A DNA stretch of 64,000 nt from Ruminiclostridium hungatei (GTDB lineage: Bacteria; Bacillota; Clostridia; Acetivibrionales; DSM-1351): positions 1-64,000 of the forward strand of contig NZ_MZGX01000013.1 of assembly GCF_002051585.1 (NCBI RefSeq). The letters run 5' to 3'. Position 1 is the first letter of the stretch. The number at the start of each line of letters is the position of its first letter. The notes under the pieces are model-generated. The model was not told the DNA's origin. It did no database searches and was given only the letters and a program-made list of their open reading frames with translations. This document shows, piece after piece, positions 27,712-36,379 of the stretch. The position numbers and the translations under genes were made by a program.

Positions 27712-29064
27712 CTACTGATATTTTCCCATAAGCTGCCTGGCCAGTTCCGTCAGACTCTCCCTGCTGTTTATTTCGGGCTTCTCCAAAACCTGCTCGAACA
27801 ACCCGCTCAGAACTTCCTTCAATTCCTTGCCCGGCTTCATGCCAAGTGCTATAAGATCATCCCCGTTTACAGCCATCTGGGACAGGCTGAGACAATGCTG
27901 CCCGTCCTTTATCCGAGCATAAATATGCTTAATATTATCCAACTTTATAAGCCGTTTGTCCAGATAAACAGGATTTTGTCCCAGGGCATCTGCCCGCTGG
28001 ACCTCCAGGAGGCTTGGGAATAATTCCTCCCCCAATCTGCTTGTAACCCTTCTGACGGATTTTTCCGTATCAAAAATGTCAATGTCATGATATTTGACCA
28101 AAGTCAGTATCTTTTTTATGGAAAGCTTGTCAAAGCGCAGCCGGTTTAATATTTCACCGGCCAGCTCGGCACTTGCTTCCTGATGTCCGTAAAAGTGATC
28201 TATCCCTTTGTCATCCGTTGTCTTTTTTGAAGGCTTCCCAATATCGTGCAGGAGCATGGTCCATCTGAGGATCAGGCTGTCCGGAATGCTTTCCACAGTG
28301 CGTATAATGTGGTCTGCCACATTGTATATATGGTAGGGATTATTTTGCCCGGTATGGTAGCAGGGAATAAATTCAGGCATGATATGGGCCAGCAGCCCGG
28401 AATGGTATAGCTTGTTGAAGCTTGACGGCTCCTGGGAAGTCAGAATCTTGTTCAATTCCTCCCTGACTCTTTCCCTGCTGATATTTTTTATGGAGCCTGC
28501 ATTCTCCGCTATTGCACCAAAGGTATTTTTTTCGATTGAAAAGCCCAGTTGAGCGCTGAATCTCACCGCCCGCAGCATTCTCAGCGCATCCTCCAGAAAC
28601 CTTGTGCCTGCGTCTCCTACGGCTTTTATCTGCCTTTGTTCAATATCCTTTAAGCCGTCAAAATAGTCTATCAGCCCGGTATTGGGATTATAAGCCATGG
28701 CATTGACCGTAAAGTCCCGCCTGGCCAAATCCTGCTTCAGATCAGAGGTAAAGCTCACATTGTCCGGCCTCCGGGAATCTGTATAATGCCCGTCTATCCT
28801 GTAGGTGGTTACTTCATACAGGCTGTTGTCGACAGAAACACTTACCGTCCCATGCTTGATTCCTGTGTCATAGGTTTTTTTAAAAAGCCTTTTGACGTCC
28901 ACAGGCAGGGCACTGGTTGCAATGTCCCAGTCGCAGGGGAGCTTTCCAAGTATGGAGTCCCTGACACATCCTCCCACAATAAAGGCCTCAAAGCCGTTTT
29001 CATTGAGTTTTTCAATTATATATCCCACAGCTTCGGGATAGCTGATCTTATCCATAAGTTTCAT
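27712..29064 (-). CDS. cca: CCA-adding enzyme/tRNA nucleotidyltransferase with HD domain
   Basis: About 450 residues. The nucleotidyltransferase head has FIVGGCVRDSILGKLPCDWDIATSA with the metal-binding Asp-x-Asp, RRDFTVNAMAYNP, and the RNA-binding segment RFLEDALRMLRAVRFSAQLGF. A C-terminal HD domain carries LLHDIGKP and GHQEASAELA. It repairs or adds tRNA 3'-CCA ends; as both tRNAs here encode CCA, a repair role is likely. The ATG at 29064 is preceded by CAGGAA; the frame extends upstream without a better start. Confidence 0.92.
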   Translation of the reverse strand: MKLMDKISYPEAVGYIIEKLNENGFEAFIVGGCVRDSILGKLPCDWDIATSALPVDVKRLFKKTYDTGIKHGTVSVSVDNSLYEVTTYRIDGHYTDSRRPDNVSFTSDLKQDLARRDFTVNAMAYNPNTGLIDYFDGLKDIEQRQIKAVGDAGTRFLEDALRMLRAVRFSAQLGFSIEKNTFGAIAENAGSIKNISRERVREELNKILTSQEPSSFNKLYHSGLLAHIMPEFIPCYHTGQNNPYHIYNVADHIIRTVESIPDSLILRWTMLLHDIGKPSKKTTDDKGIDHFYGHQEASAELAGEILNRLRFDKLSIKKILTLVKYHDIDIFDTEKSVRRVTSRLGEELFPSLLEVQRADALGQNPVYLDKRLIKLDNIKHIYARIKDGQHCLSLSQMAVNGDDLIALGMKPGKELKEVLSGLFEQVLEKPEINSRESLTELARQLMGKYQ

Positions 29065-29181
29065 AGTTTCCTGCCTCTGCTTTACAGACTGTTTCTTTTG
29101 TCTACCATGTAATTTTATCACATTTGTCGGCAATTGATGCACCTATCTTTTTACAGGCTGTCATGGTCTGCCGAAGGCTGT

Positions 29182-29583
29182 TCATTTACTTCGGGTGCCG
29201 CCGCCAAGGGTATTGTGGACAAAAGCGGCTATGCTGCTCACAGGAATTACAGCCACAGCCCCCGGGCGTGCCTTTTTGTTGTAAGGGCAAAGGGCGCAGA
29301 ACAGTATATTTCCTGAACGGCTGCTGCAGTTGTTTCCCAGGGAACAGTCAGGCGGAGTTGCGGGCAGCATTAATAGCTTTATGTATGCAGGACAGCTTTC
29401 CATTAATACTCCGGTAAAGCCCTTCCCGACTTCACCTCCCCCACTGACGAAAACCGTTACTGTCTGCCCCTGGAACTGCTCAAATCCCATTTCATGTATT
29501 TCTCCACCCGTTTCCTTTATTTCAGGGGCAGCTTTCTCAGCTTTATTTTTGTGATGTACCCGCTTTTTTATAAACAATCCCAT
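29182..29583 (-). CDS. Hypothetical small beta-rich protein
   Basis: About 133 residues from the ATG at 29583, with GGGGTG six bases upstream. It opens with a basic segment (FIKKRVHHKNKAEKA). The rest, from FEQFQGQTVTVFVSGGGEVGKGFTGVL to AVAVIPVSSIAAFVHN, resembles the repeating short strands of an Sm/LSM-like barrel. Five cysteines (SCPAY, DCSLGNNCSS, FCALC) could be structural or metal-binding. No family name is recognized. It may belong to the spore-related set, as a Gly-rich small protein gene lies next on the opposite strand. Confidence 0.55.
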   Translation of the reverse strand: MGLFIKKRVHHKNKAEKAAPEIKETGGEIHEMGFEQFQGQTVTVFVSGGGEVGKGFTGVLMESCPAYIKLLMLPATPPDCSLGNNCSSRSGNILFCALCPYNKKARPGAVAVIPVSSIAAFVHNTLGGGTRSK

Positions 29584-29794
29584 CCGTGACACCCCAAAAA
29601 AAGAACTCTTAATTCATTATATTAATTTTATTTATTTATGCGATGATATATTTTTTTATTTGTAACAAAAAAAAGCCTTTTGAATAGTATGGTATTAGCC
29701 TGATAAAAATCCATGCTCCGATTGAAATAAGAGAGATGGATTTTATCGAAGACTACTTAAATAATAACGACTTATATTTGGAGGGAGTGTTTTT

Positions 29795-29920
29795 ATGGGT
29801 AAGAAGGGTTTCTTTGGTGGTGGAGGCGGCTGCTGTGGTGATGATAATTTTATATGGATCATCATAATTCTCATTATAATATTCTTCTGCTTATGCGGAA
29901 ATGATGGCCATGATTGCTAA
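29795..29920 (+). CDS. Tiny Gly/Cys-rich single-span membrane protein
   Basis: A 41-residue protein starting MGKKGFFGGGGGCCGDDN, then one hydrophobic helix (FIWIIIILIIIFFCLCG) and a short NDGHDC tail. A perfect GGAGGGAG lies seven bases before the ATG, and a strong terminator follows. The layout (glycine-rich head plus one helix) recalls the YjcZ-type small sporulation proteins, but the assignment is only by resemblance. It is one of few plus-strand genes in the first 44 kb. Confidence 0.7.
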   Translation: MGKKGFFGGGGGCCGDDNFIWIIIILIIIFFCLCGNDGHDC

Positions 29921-29931
29921 ATCAAAAAGAT

Positions 29932-29961
29932 AAACCCGGGGGCTTTTAAGCCCCCGGGTTT
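29932..29961. terminator. Bidirectional terminator between the tiny membrane gene and terC
   Basis: AAACCCGGGGGCTT (29932-29945) and AAGCCCCCGGGTTT (29948-29961) form a perfect 14-bp stem between convergent genes, with TTTATTT following on the plus strand. Confidence 0.9.
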
Positions 29962-29980
29962 ATTTCCATCTTAAACAGGA

Positions 29981-30844
29981 TTACAAATCAACCTTTTTCA
30001 GCTTTATTTCTTCCTTTTTCTTTTCCTGATGCTTGTTAACCAATACGGAGACTATTACACTTCCCAGCAAAATGGTAAATATGGTGACCAGTGAATAGAT
30101 TATGGTTATTTCTATATGGAAAAAGAGTATTCCCAGTTTTACACCTGTAAACATCAATATCAGCGCAACACCATACTTGACATATTTAAATTTCTCCTGC
30201 ATGGCGGCAAGCACGAAGTACAGGCTTCTGAGCCCCAATATGGCAAATATGTTCGAGGTATATACTATGAACGGGTCGGTTGATATGGAAAAAATAGCAG
30301 GTATTGAATCTATGGCAAAAAGGATATCCGAAAATTCAATCAGCACCAGTATGGCAAACAGCGGTGTTGCATGAAGAATATGGTTTTGCCTTACAAAAAA
30401 CTTCTCCTCATGCAGGGTGTCGGTAACCGGAAGAATTTTGCCAAGGACTTTTAATACCTTGCTGTCCTTGTGGTCTCCTGCTTCTTCGCTGCTGAACATC
30501 ATCTTTGCTCCGCTGATAATGAGAATTATACCGAATACATATAAAATCCAGTGAATCTTGTTTATAATGGTTATCCCCAGCAGTATGAAAACCAGCCTGA
30601 GCACAATGGCACCCATTATGCCGTAATTGAGGACCCTTCTTTGATATTGGGGTTTTATACCGAAACTTGTAAACAGTATAAGAAACAGAAACAGGTTGTC
30701 AACACTCAGACTGAGTTCAATCATGTATCCGCCCAAAAACTCCAGCGCCTTGTGCTGTCCTTCAAAAATATAAATCCCTGCATTAAACAGTACCGCAAGT
30801 CCAATCCATAATAGTACAAACCTAATTGCTCTTTTCGTTGACAT
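29981..30844 (-). CDS. TerC-family membrane protein, likely manganese exporter
   Basis: A 287-residue, seven-or-more-span protein with the TerC signatures MIELSLSVDNLFLFLILFT and IEFSDILFAIDSIPAIFSI, whose acidic residues in membrane helices bind metal. TerC/Alx-type proteins are tied to Mn2+ efflux and metallation of secreted enzymes. The gene lies behind a yybP-ykoY manganese riboswitch, which strongly supports a manganese role. The ATG follows a GGGAGGC site. Confidence 0.9.
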   Translation of the reverse strand: MSTKRAIRFVLLWIGLAVLFNAGIYIFEGQHKALEFLGGYMIELSLSVDNLFLFLILFTSFGIKPQYQRRVLNYGIMGAIVLRLVFILLGITIINKIHWILYVFGIILIISGAKMMFSSEEAGDHKDSKVLKVLGKILPVTDTLHEEKFFVRQNHILHATPLFAILVLIEFSDILFAIDSIPAIFSISTDPFIVYTSNIFAILGLRSLYFVLAAMQEKFKYVKYGVALILMFTGVKLGILFFHIEITIIYSLVTIFTILLGSVIVSVLVNKHQEKKKEEIKLKKVDL

Positions 30845-30967
30845 TTTAGCCTCCCAGTATTTTCACAAAACATCCCCATACCAGAGGTAATGGGGTTTTG
30901 CCTTTATTTTCCCTGCGCTTGAACCTTAAAACCTGAAAAATTAAAACCTTTAAAAACATAAAACAAT

Positions 30968-31083
30968 AAAAAAACCCTGAATGCATTATAACATTCAAGG
31001 TCTTGCTTTCCACTTACGGAGAATAAAGCCAGGCTGCTGTCCGCCGGTTGTTGACTTTATCGCTTTCAAGCTACTCCCCTTTA
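30968..31083 (-). promoter_or_regulatory. yybP-ykoY manganese riboswitch with terminator, controlling terC
   Basis: On the minus strand, from 31083 downward, the leader reads AAAGGGGAGTAGC, later AAAGTC, CCTGGCTTTATTC and finally AGCAAGACCTTGAATG. These match the fixed 5' and 3' segments of the yybP-ykoY aptamer (for example AAAGGGGAGUAGC ... AGCAAGACCUU). The aptamer's 3' strand overlaps a terminator stem, CTTGAATG/CATTCAGGG (30975-31000), followed by seven T residues (30968-30974). Mn2+ binding should favour read-through into terC, as for other members of this class. Confidence 0.9.
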
Positions 31084-31200
31084 CTTGTACATAGTTTAAC
31101 AAAATTATTCAAATTAGTCAATGAAATACCTTTAAAATAAATATTCTCATAAAGCTCTTTTTTTATTCTCCTGATGAGAGGATTTAACCCTTTTACATTG

Positions 31201-31330
31201 AATGAAGCCGCATCAGACAGGCTGATGCGGCTTCAGGCTAGATAGCTGCACTTTTTCAGGCGAAAATTGCCTGAGCCTACTATGTAGGACCATGTGCGGC
31301 AGCAAAGGCACAATAAAATATCAAGCAGAA
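31201..31330 (-). ncRNA. Candidate structured RNA downstream of the TnpB-like gene
   Basis: Right after the TnpB-like stop codon the minus strand contains consecutive hairpins: CCTAC/GTAGG, CAGGC/GCCTG, and a perfect 13-bp stem GAAGCCGCATCAG/CTGATGCGGCTTC (31204-31216 with 31222-31234). The last is not followed by a T-run, so it is a poor terminator. TnpB and the nuclease-dead TldR proteins use guide RNAs encoded at or just after the 3' end of their gene, so this is the natural place for one. It could also be an ordinary 3' processing structure. Boundaries are guesses. Confidence 0.4.
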
Positions 31331-31367
31331 TATTAAACAAATTTATAACTAAACCTGTAAAAGGCCT

Positions 31368-32849
31368 TTAAACTATTTCAATATTTGTGAAGTCATGGCT
31401 CTTAAGCTTTTCTATGATACTTCTCACATCCCTGGCATTGAGCCTGTGGCCTGCCTGGGAATCCTCCATGTTCTCGGAAATCTCATTGATTTTTTCCTTG
31501 AGCCTTTCAAAGGGATTTTCATTTCGCGGAACAAACAGCTCCAGCCCTATCAGATCATTCTGAAGATACATTCCCTCTATTGTCCTTCTGGCCTTGAGCT
31601 TGATGGAGGTATTCTGGTATTTGATCAGCTTCACCGCCAGGTTCAGGCTGCCCAGACTGTCAAGGCTGCTGCTCATGCCGCAGGTAGTGCAAATGAACAT
31701 GCCTTTTGAAAACCTGTTTTTCTTTGTATTGCAGCCGCAGATGCTGCACCTGTGGAAAATGTCCACCGAACTCACCTTTGCAGGCGGCGGCAAGCCTTTT
31801 TGCGGCAATTTGTAGTCAAGTATCCTTGCAAAATCGTTATATTGCTTGCAGCCGAAAATAGGCTTAACGGTTGTGCCCGCGTCATTCCAGCTCAATTTGT
31901 CGCCCTTTCCGGTAAGGTTTTGAAGCACTACCATTGACTTGTCTTTTACGGCAATTTCAACGATGGTATTTGCAAGTTCAAACAGGTTCCTCCGCTGCTC
32001 GGAAGGATTGCCGGTGCGGCCGCAGTCAAGTGTCCCGTTCCGGAGGAGCTGACCCTTTTTGTTTACAACCGAATAGCTTACGGCATGCTCAATGCCCCTG
32101 CTCACTCCCAGATAAGTCCCGGCGGCGATTTTTTCATCCTCAGGCAAATCTATGCTGAGACTTAAATAATATTCGTTATTTTTGACCAGCAGTCTTGCCG
32201 CCCGCAGTATCTCAGGTTTTTCAACAGCCTGCATCAGCATGTTCAACTGCCATTTTCCAAAGGAAAGGGGCACAATTAAATAAGTTTCATTTTTCTGAGC
32301 CTTTACCTGCTCCGCTTTCCTGGAAATGTACTTGAAATCCCTTTCAAAATCAAAGCTCTGCCTTGCCTTTCCGTTTTTTACATTCATTAAAAAAAGCTTT
32401 GCAAAAAATTTTCCGTTGGCGGCATCATATATGAGGCAAAAGCTTCTTTTGGTATCATATCTGCAAAAGTATATGGGCCTCAGTCTGTCTTCACCGGTTA
32501 CAGGCCCCTGCCTGAAGGCGGGAAAAGCTATATCCGGATTGTTTTTCTTCTGTACGAAATAGCTGGCAAGAGTCATTCCGAAATCAAGCTTCAGAGAATC
32601 CTTAAAGGGCTGTACTTCAAATCTGTTCAATTCCGCAGACATATCCCTGTCAATCCATTTGGAAAGCCCAAGAGAGCTATATGCACCCTTTGTGGATTTA
32701 TAGTTGTTCTCTATATTCTCAATATCGGCAAACGCCCTGTCCAGCAGGTAGTTATACGCATTATTGTAATTGACGAACGCCGCCTTTATTATATTTTTCT
32801 TTGTGGAACCAGGCTTATGAAGTTTCAGGTGTATGGTCCGTAATCCCAT
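31368..32849 (-). CDS. Nuclease-dead TnpB/Cas12-like protein (TldR-like candidate)
   Basis: A 493-residue protein with a TnpB-type start (LRTIHLKLHKPGSTKKNIIKAA...), a central RuvC fold and a C-terminal zinc finger (Cys368, 371, 387, 390). The RuvC-I aspartate is replaced by serine (LGVSRGIEH, Ser250). The RuvC-II glutamate is replaced by glutamine (MVVLQNLTGKG, Gln310). Only the RuvC-III position keeps an aspartate (Asp397), and its usual DxNAAxN is DSLGSLN. It should bind but not cut nucleic acid. About 85 extra residues follow the RuvC domain, with a predicted coiled segment. GGAGGAAG precedes the ATG. It starts 32 bp after the SpoIIE-type phosphatase gene and appears to be the last gene of the sensory-hydrogenase operon. 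No TnpA or IS200/IS605 ends are seen. A transcription-regulator role is inference. Confidence 0.85.
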   Translation of the reverse strand: MGLRTIHLKLHKPGSTKKNIIKAAFVNYNNAYNYLLDRAFADIENIENNYKSTKGAYSSLGLSKWIDRDMSAELNRFEVQPFKDSLKLDFGMTLASYFVQKKNNPDIAFPAFRQGPVTGEDRLRPIYFCRYDTKRSFCLIYDAANGKFFAKLFLMNVKNGKARQSFDFERDFKYISRKAEQVKAQKNETYLIVPLSFGKWQLNMLMQAVEKPEILRAARLLVKNNEYYLSLSIDLPEDEKIAAGTYLGVSRGIEHAVSYSVVNKKGQLLRNGTLDCGRTGNPSEQRRNLFELANTIVEIAVKDKSMVVLQNLTGKGDKLSWNDAGTTVKPIFGCKQYNDFARILDYKLPQKGLPPPAKVSSVDIFHRCSICGCNTKKNRFSKGMFICTTCGMSSSLDSLGSLNLAVKLIKYQNTSIKLKARRTIEGMYLQNDLIGLELFVPRNENPFERLKEKINEISENMEDSQAGHRLNARDVRSIIEKLKSHDFTNIEIV

Positions 32850-32881
32850 AGCTTCCTCCGTCTATGCTGCCATTACAGCTA

Positions 32882-34054
32882 CTAGCAGTATTCAATGGTA
32901 ATATGCTTTCCTGCCTGACTCAGCAGACCTGCTATTTCTTCCACCAGCTTGAATTTAAGCCCCATATTAAGTGGGAATTCAGGGTTCTGGTGTGCAGGAT
33001 TTATGGCCTGACCTATAAAAAAGTATATGCTGGTGCTCTCTTCAAGCAGCATTTTTGCCAGTTTTGACGCACCGTCCTTCTTATTGAGCATCAGAAAGTC
33101 ACTCATGGTGCTGTCAGGAGACACACAGGTTTTCAAAAGCTCAAGGGTTCTCCTTAAGGTCAGTACTCCCTCGGTGGTAAGGTTTATGCCGTCAATTTCC
33201 GCAGTGGGCGGAACAGAAGGATTGAAATATTCAATGGAGGTCTTTATTTCCTTCCCGGTTAAACGGGCAACTATCTGGGAAGTGGTTCCTCCGCATACAA
33301 CCTTTTTGCCTTCCCTGTTCATAAATTTTGCTACTATATCGCCGTCATTTCCCATATCCACCGGAGGACCTATCATAAGGTTCAGCTTTATGGGCTTTTT
33401 GGCTTTGAGTGCCACAACCGTGGTATCATCACCGGGCTCGTTTGCATACAGGCTGTCGCAGGCAGACAGCAGCAGCTTTGCTACCGCCTTTGAGGACATA
33501 TCCTTTTTATAGGTTTTCTGAACATAATCGCTCACATTTTCCCATTGCCAGCCCAGGTTCAAGGTTTGGCCTATTCCCGCATGAATAACTCCGTCACTTA
33601 TCATAATGAACAAATCATCGGGGCTCACTGTAAACCTTGCCTCATTTATGAGCTTCCCGCTGATTTCACGGCTCTCGGTTTTAAATTCCTGCAATTTTCC
33701 CTTCCTAAGCCGGATTATTGCAGGATTATCAAATTCAACCAGATAGCCTTCTCCGTTGTTGAAAATCTGAATGATTGAAAAGGTTGAATAGGCAACCTCC
33801 CGTTCCTTACATACCGGCAGGGTACTGGCTATGGTGTTGACAGCCTCCTCTATATCCAGTCCGTTTGACATTATGGTTCCTATGATTTTGGAGGTGAGTG
33901 TTGCAAGAATGTTGGCCTTCACTCCGCTGCCCAGCCCGTCTGCAAGCACAACCACCACAGAATCCGAGCTTCTGATGATTTCAACCTTATCCCCGCACAG
34001 TTCTTCCCTGTATTTATTTAAACTTTCATAATTTACATCTATGTAGAGGCTCAC
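32882..34054 (-). CDS. SpoIIE/PP2C-type serine phosphatase of the sensory-hydrogenase operon
   Basis: A 390-residue protein. The N-terminal half is a PP2C-like phosphatase (SpoIIE family) with VVVLADGLGSGVKAN, MISDGVIHAG and the metal-binding PGDDTTVVALK. The C-terminal half, from about residue 225, is a separate conserved domain with GPPVDMGNDGDIV and CGGTTSQIVARLTGKE. Its start overlaps the stop of the upstream hydrogenase-like gene by four bases. Clostridial group C sensory [FeFe] hydrogenases are commonly paired with such a phosphatase, so it probably passes on the redox or hydrogen signal. The target is unknown. Confidence 0.88.
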   Translation of the reverse strand: MSLYIDVNYESLNKYREELCGDKVEIIRSSDSVVVVLADGLGSGVKANILATLTSKIIGTIMSNGLDIEEAVNTIASTLPVCKEREVAYSTFSIIQIFNNGEGYLVEFDNPAIIRLRKGKLQEFKTESREISGKLINEARFTVSPDDLFIMISDGVIHAGIGQTLNLGWQWENVSDYVQKTYKKDMSSKAVAKLLLSACDSLYANEPGDDTTVVALKAKKPIKLNLMIGPPVDMGNDGDIVAKFMNREGKKVVCGGTTSQIVARLTGKEIKTSIEYFNPSVPPTAEIDGINLTTEGVLTLRRTLELLKTCVSPDSTMSDFLMLNKKDGASKLAKMLLEESTSIYFFIGQAINPAHQNPEFPLNMGLKFKLVEEIAGLLSQAGKHITIEYC

Positions 34055-35775
34055 GTACCTTCACCCATCTCCGACATAATTGATTTTTTGAGTTTGGTCA
34101 GGGCTACCTTTGTCTCTGCTGTAGTTTCCCCAAGCAGGCTGGCAATCTCCTGAGCAACTCTCATTTGCTTTTCCATGACCTTCTGAGCAATCTCTATGTT
34201 TTGTGAGCGGCTTTCAAATACTTTCTGCCGCTGATTTTCCTCATCAGTAATGTCATTAATTATTACAATCAGTGTATTATGTTTGCTTACATTAATAATT
34301 GATTGTTTGACTACCATGTCAAATTCTTCATATAAATATTTTTCGTCGTAAAGATTTTCTCCGCTTTCCAGAACCTTTTCAAACAGGTCACACTTCAGGA
34401 ACTCACAGATATTCATGCCCTCCACGTCTGTAGAATTCAACTTGAACATGGTTTTTGCAGATTTGTTTGCTTCCTGTATGTTCAGGTTTTCATCCAGTGC
34501 AAAAATCCCATAAGGAGTGTAATTGATTATTATGTTTGATATGGATTCCGCTCTTTCCCTCATATATGGAAGGCACATATGCACCTGGGCCTTGCCCAGA
34601 TAAACCGCAATTGCCTTTTCCTTGCAGGTAGGGTATCCGCAGGCTCCGCAGTTGAGCTCCTTATCCTCGCTGAATTTGCCGATGCTGTTGAGTATTCCTT
34701 GGATCACAGCCTTAGATGGCATTTCCGGCCTTCTTGACCTGTCTATAAAGGTTTTGGACAAATTACTCTTGGTGGCTGCCATTAATGAGCTTTTATTTTC
34801 ATTCTGACAAAGAGCGGCTTTCTTTGCATAGTTCAAAAGTCTTTCCCTTGAAGTTAAAAACCCTCCGGGTACATGTTTCATGCAGGGTCCGGCTATACAG
34901 CCGCCCGTGCAACTGCTCATTTCTATAAAATAGTTTTCAATATTGCCTTCCGCTATGGAATCCAGAATGTCAATGCATCTTTCCACTCCATCCACGCTTA
35001 TTGACCTGTAGCTTTTTTTAATGCTTCTGTCAATGGTTTTAAGTATTCCTCCCGGCACAGGGTAGATTCTTGCAATGTTGTCAAAATTTTTCATCTCGTC
35101 AGCCAGGTTCTTTTCCTCATAAAGGCCTTCTTCTTCAAACCATTTTTCCAGTTCATCAAAGGTTATTACCGCATCCACCTGGTTTTCGTTCTGCAGGTCG
35201 TTGCACTCCTCTTTTTTGGATATGCAGGGGCCTATGAATACCACCCTTATCCTCTGTCCGTAGGTTTCTCTGAGCATTTTTGCATGGGCAATCATGGGAG
35301 ACACCACGGGAGCAAGCTGGCCTATAAGCTGGGGATAGTATTTTTCCACCAGCAGGATTACCGAAGAACAGCAGCTTGTTATAATATTTTTCATTTCTTT
35401 TTTGTTTATGAGCTTTTCATATTGCCGGGACACCTGATATGCGCCGTTGGCCGTTCCTTCAACATGGGTGAATCCCAGTCTTTTCAGCGCCGCATAAAGC
35501 CACCTTTCATCCTGGTCGAAGGCCGAAACAAAAGATGGGGCCAGACTTACATAGACCTTTTCCTTCTTTGCGATGAATTTCCTGACCCTGTCTATTTCAC
35601 TGTTGACACTTTTGGCATTCTGGGGACATACTTTCAGGCAGTTGCCGCAAAGGGTGCATTCATCATGTATAATCTCAGCCTGTTCGTTCCTGAAAGCTAT
35701 GGCATTGACAGGACAGCTCCTTATGCATTTGTAGCAGTTTTTGCAGTTTGCTTCCTTAAATTGAATTATACTCAT
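34051..35775 (-). CDS. hydS: Sensory [FeFe] hydrogenase-like protein with PAS domain (HydS, group C)
   Basis: About 574 residues. Two N-terminal [4Fe-4S] motifs (CKNCYKCIRSCP, CTLCGNCLKVCP) precede an H-cluster domain with the degenerate loops ITSCCSS, GPCISKKEE and EMSSCTGGCIAGPC. An extra iron-sulphur motif NCGACGYPTC follows, then a PAS domain (about 425-530) and a C-terminal helical segment. Catalytic hydrogenases have TSCCPxW and MPCxxKK here, so activity may be low, as expected for a sensor. No kinase domain is present; the following gene is a PP2C phosphatase. Start: ATG 35775 rather than the upstream codon. Confidence 0.88.
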   Translation of the reverse strand: MSIIQFKEANCKNCYKCIRSCPVNAIAFRNEQAEIIHDECTLCGNCLKVCPQNAKSVNSEIDRVRKFIAKKEKVYVSLAPSFVSAFDQDERWLYAALKRLGFTHVEGTANGAYQVSRQYEKLINKKEMKNIITSCCSSVILLVEKYYPQLIGQLAPVVSPMIAHAKMLRETYGQRIRVVFIGPCISKKEECNDLQNENQVDAVITFDELEKWFEEEGLYEEKNLADEMKNFDNIARIYPVPGGILKTIDRSIKKSYRSISVDGVERCIDILDSIAEGNIENYFIEMSSCTGGCIAGPCMKHVPGGFLTSRERLLNYAKKAALCQNENKSSLMAATKSNLSKTFIDRSRRPEMPSKAVIQGILNSIGKFSEDKELNCGACGYPTCKEKAIAVYLGKAQVHMCLPYMRERAESISNIIINYTPYGIFALDENLNIQEANKSAKTMFKLNSTDVEGMNICEFLKCDLFEKVLESGENLYDEKYLYEEFDMVVKQSIINVSKHNTLIVIINDITDEENQRQKVFESRSQNIEIAQKVMEKQMRVAQEIASLLGETTAETKVALTKLKKSIMSEMGEGT

Positions 35776-35864
35776 AATATTTCCATGCCCCCCACCTCGC
35801 ACAAAACTCCATGAAAGTTACGGCATAGAATCGGTGCTACATTTTTATTTGCTTCAAAATTTGT

Positions 35865-36122
35865 TCAACCTTCCGCCTCAATTTGTTTAATAACCTGCTC
35901 ATTAAAGAAACTTTCAGCATTCACGATGGCTACGTCACCATAGAAAACATCGCCTACTCTCACACATACACCATTGGTGCACTTGCCCATGCAAAAGGAC
36001 GCCTTCAGAATTGCCTTGTCTTCCAAACGGTTTTCTTTTATAAGTCTCTGGAAGCAGCTTATTATTTGATAAGAACCCTTAAGATGACATGAGCTTCCTA
36101 CGCATACATAAATATCAAGCAT
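35865..36122 (-). CDS. Thioredoxin-like [2Fe-2S] ferredoxin
   Basis: An 85-residue protein starting MLDIYVCVGSSCHLKG at 36122 after GGAGGGG. The four ligands are in CVGSSC and CMGKCTNGVC-type spacing, as in the C-terminal half of NuoE/HydC. It lies between hydA and the sensory hydrogenase gene, and probably passes electrons to or from one of them. Confidence 0.85.
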   Translation of the reverse strand: MLDIYVCVGSSCHLKGSYQIISCFQRLIKENRLEDKAILKASFCMGKCTNGVCVRVGDVFYGDVAIVNAESFFNEQVIKQIEAEG

Positions 36123-36379
36123 TACACTTAACCCCTCCATACACCTTTGTGAAACAAATAACAATATAATTGTAAACCGTTGTTAAATTTGTGTCAATCC
36201 ATATATATACCTTTATTCCTTGTTATATTTCCCTATTCCGGTCTTATAACCCCTCATTTCGGTATTAATACCGCTTTTCTCCCGATTGCGTCAATCTGCT
36301 TGAATTCCTTTATTATTTTCCCTTATTTTCCATAATAAGGTTAATTGCTATCTACTGAAAGCCGATAGTCTGGGTAATA

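Noticed and set aside
31368..32849. Active IS200/IS605-type transposon gene (tnpB)
   Set aside because: Two of three catalytic residues are lost, no tnpA or end hairpins with target sites are seen, and the gene is spaced as part of an operon.
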